Shown: in pieces, positions 13,317 through 13,325 of the stretch
Layout: each line of letters opens with the position of its first letter
Position numbering within the stretch: position 1 is the stretch's first letter
NCBI GenBank assembly: GCA_038236965.1
Contig: JBBRZF010000096.1
Location: 1 to 13,325 of the forward strand
Direction of reading: 5' to 3'
DNA length: 13,325 nt
Source: JBBRZF01 sp038236965
GTDB taxonomy: Bacteria; Acidobacteriota; Terriglobia; Terriglobales; Acidobacteriaceae
The notes under the pieces: generated by a model
What the model was told of the DNA's origin: nothing
The model's input: only the letters and a program-made list of their open reading frames with translations
The model's database searches: none
Made by a program: the position numbers and the translations under genes

Positions 13317-13325
13317 TACGTTCTG

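Overview
The window most likely comes from an Acidobacteriota genome (class Terriglobia, Koribacter-like). This is inferred from the moderately high GC, the secretin with a C-terminal cohesin-type domain next to two GspG-like pseudopilins, and intergenic spaces full of short dispersed hairpins of the kind found in that group. No rRNA gene or other marker fixes the taxon. Most genes are ordinary housekeeping or catabolic genes; the unusual material is the secretin architecture and the DNA between genes.

Layout. (1) 1-1122: a gene-poor left arm. It opens with the end of an RHS-repeat core on the minus strand, running off the left edge and cut upstream by an in-frame stop, followed by about 0.9 kb of stacked repeats and hairpins with no convincing gene. 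(2) 1123-3327, minus strand: smpB (trans-translation factor), then pepA (leucyl aminopeptidase, M17). smpB has a TATAAT box 7 nt from its ATG, suggesting a leaderless mRNA; pepA ends at a strong hairpin. (3) 3328-3687: divergent spacer with an 8-bp tandem repeat and a near-consensus promoter for the plus-strand operon. (4) 3688-6988, plus strand: secretin with TPR and cohesin-like domains, then two GspG-type pseudopilins, closed by a clear intrinsic terminator. (5) 6989-7426: spacer with REP-like hairpins and a dyad in front of hutU. (6) 7427-10454: hutU and hutI, consecutive steps of histidine degradation; hutH and hutG are not here. A terminator-shaped hairpin overlaps the start of hutI. (7) 10649-13267: a large exported M1 aminopeptidase, with terminator-like hairpins before and after it.

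How the genes work together. The secretin and pseudopilins form a partial type II secretion or type IV pilus-like module; no ATPase or inner-membrane platform gene lies in the window. hutU and hutI act in series (urocanate to imidazolonepropionate to formiminoglutamate). The two aminopeptidases could supply amino acids, histidine included, to that pathway, but this link rests only on proximity.

I did not find a clear new defence or mobile system. The best candidates for something undescribed are the cohesin-fused secretin, the hairpin holding an in-frame ATG in its loop at hutI, and the repeat families in the spacers.
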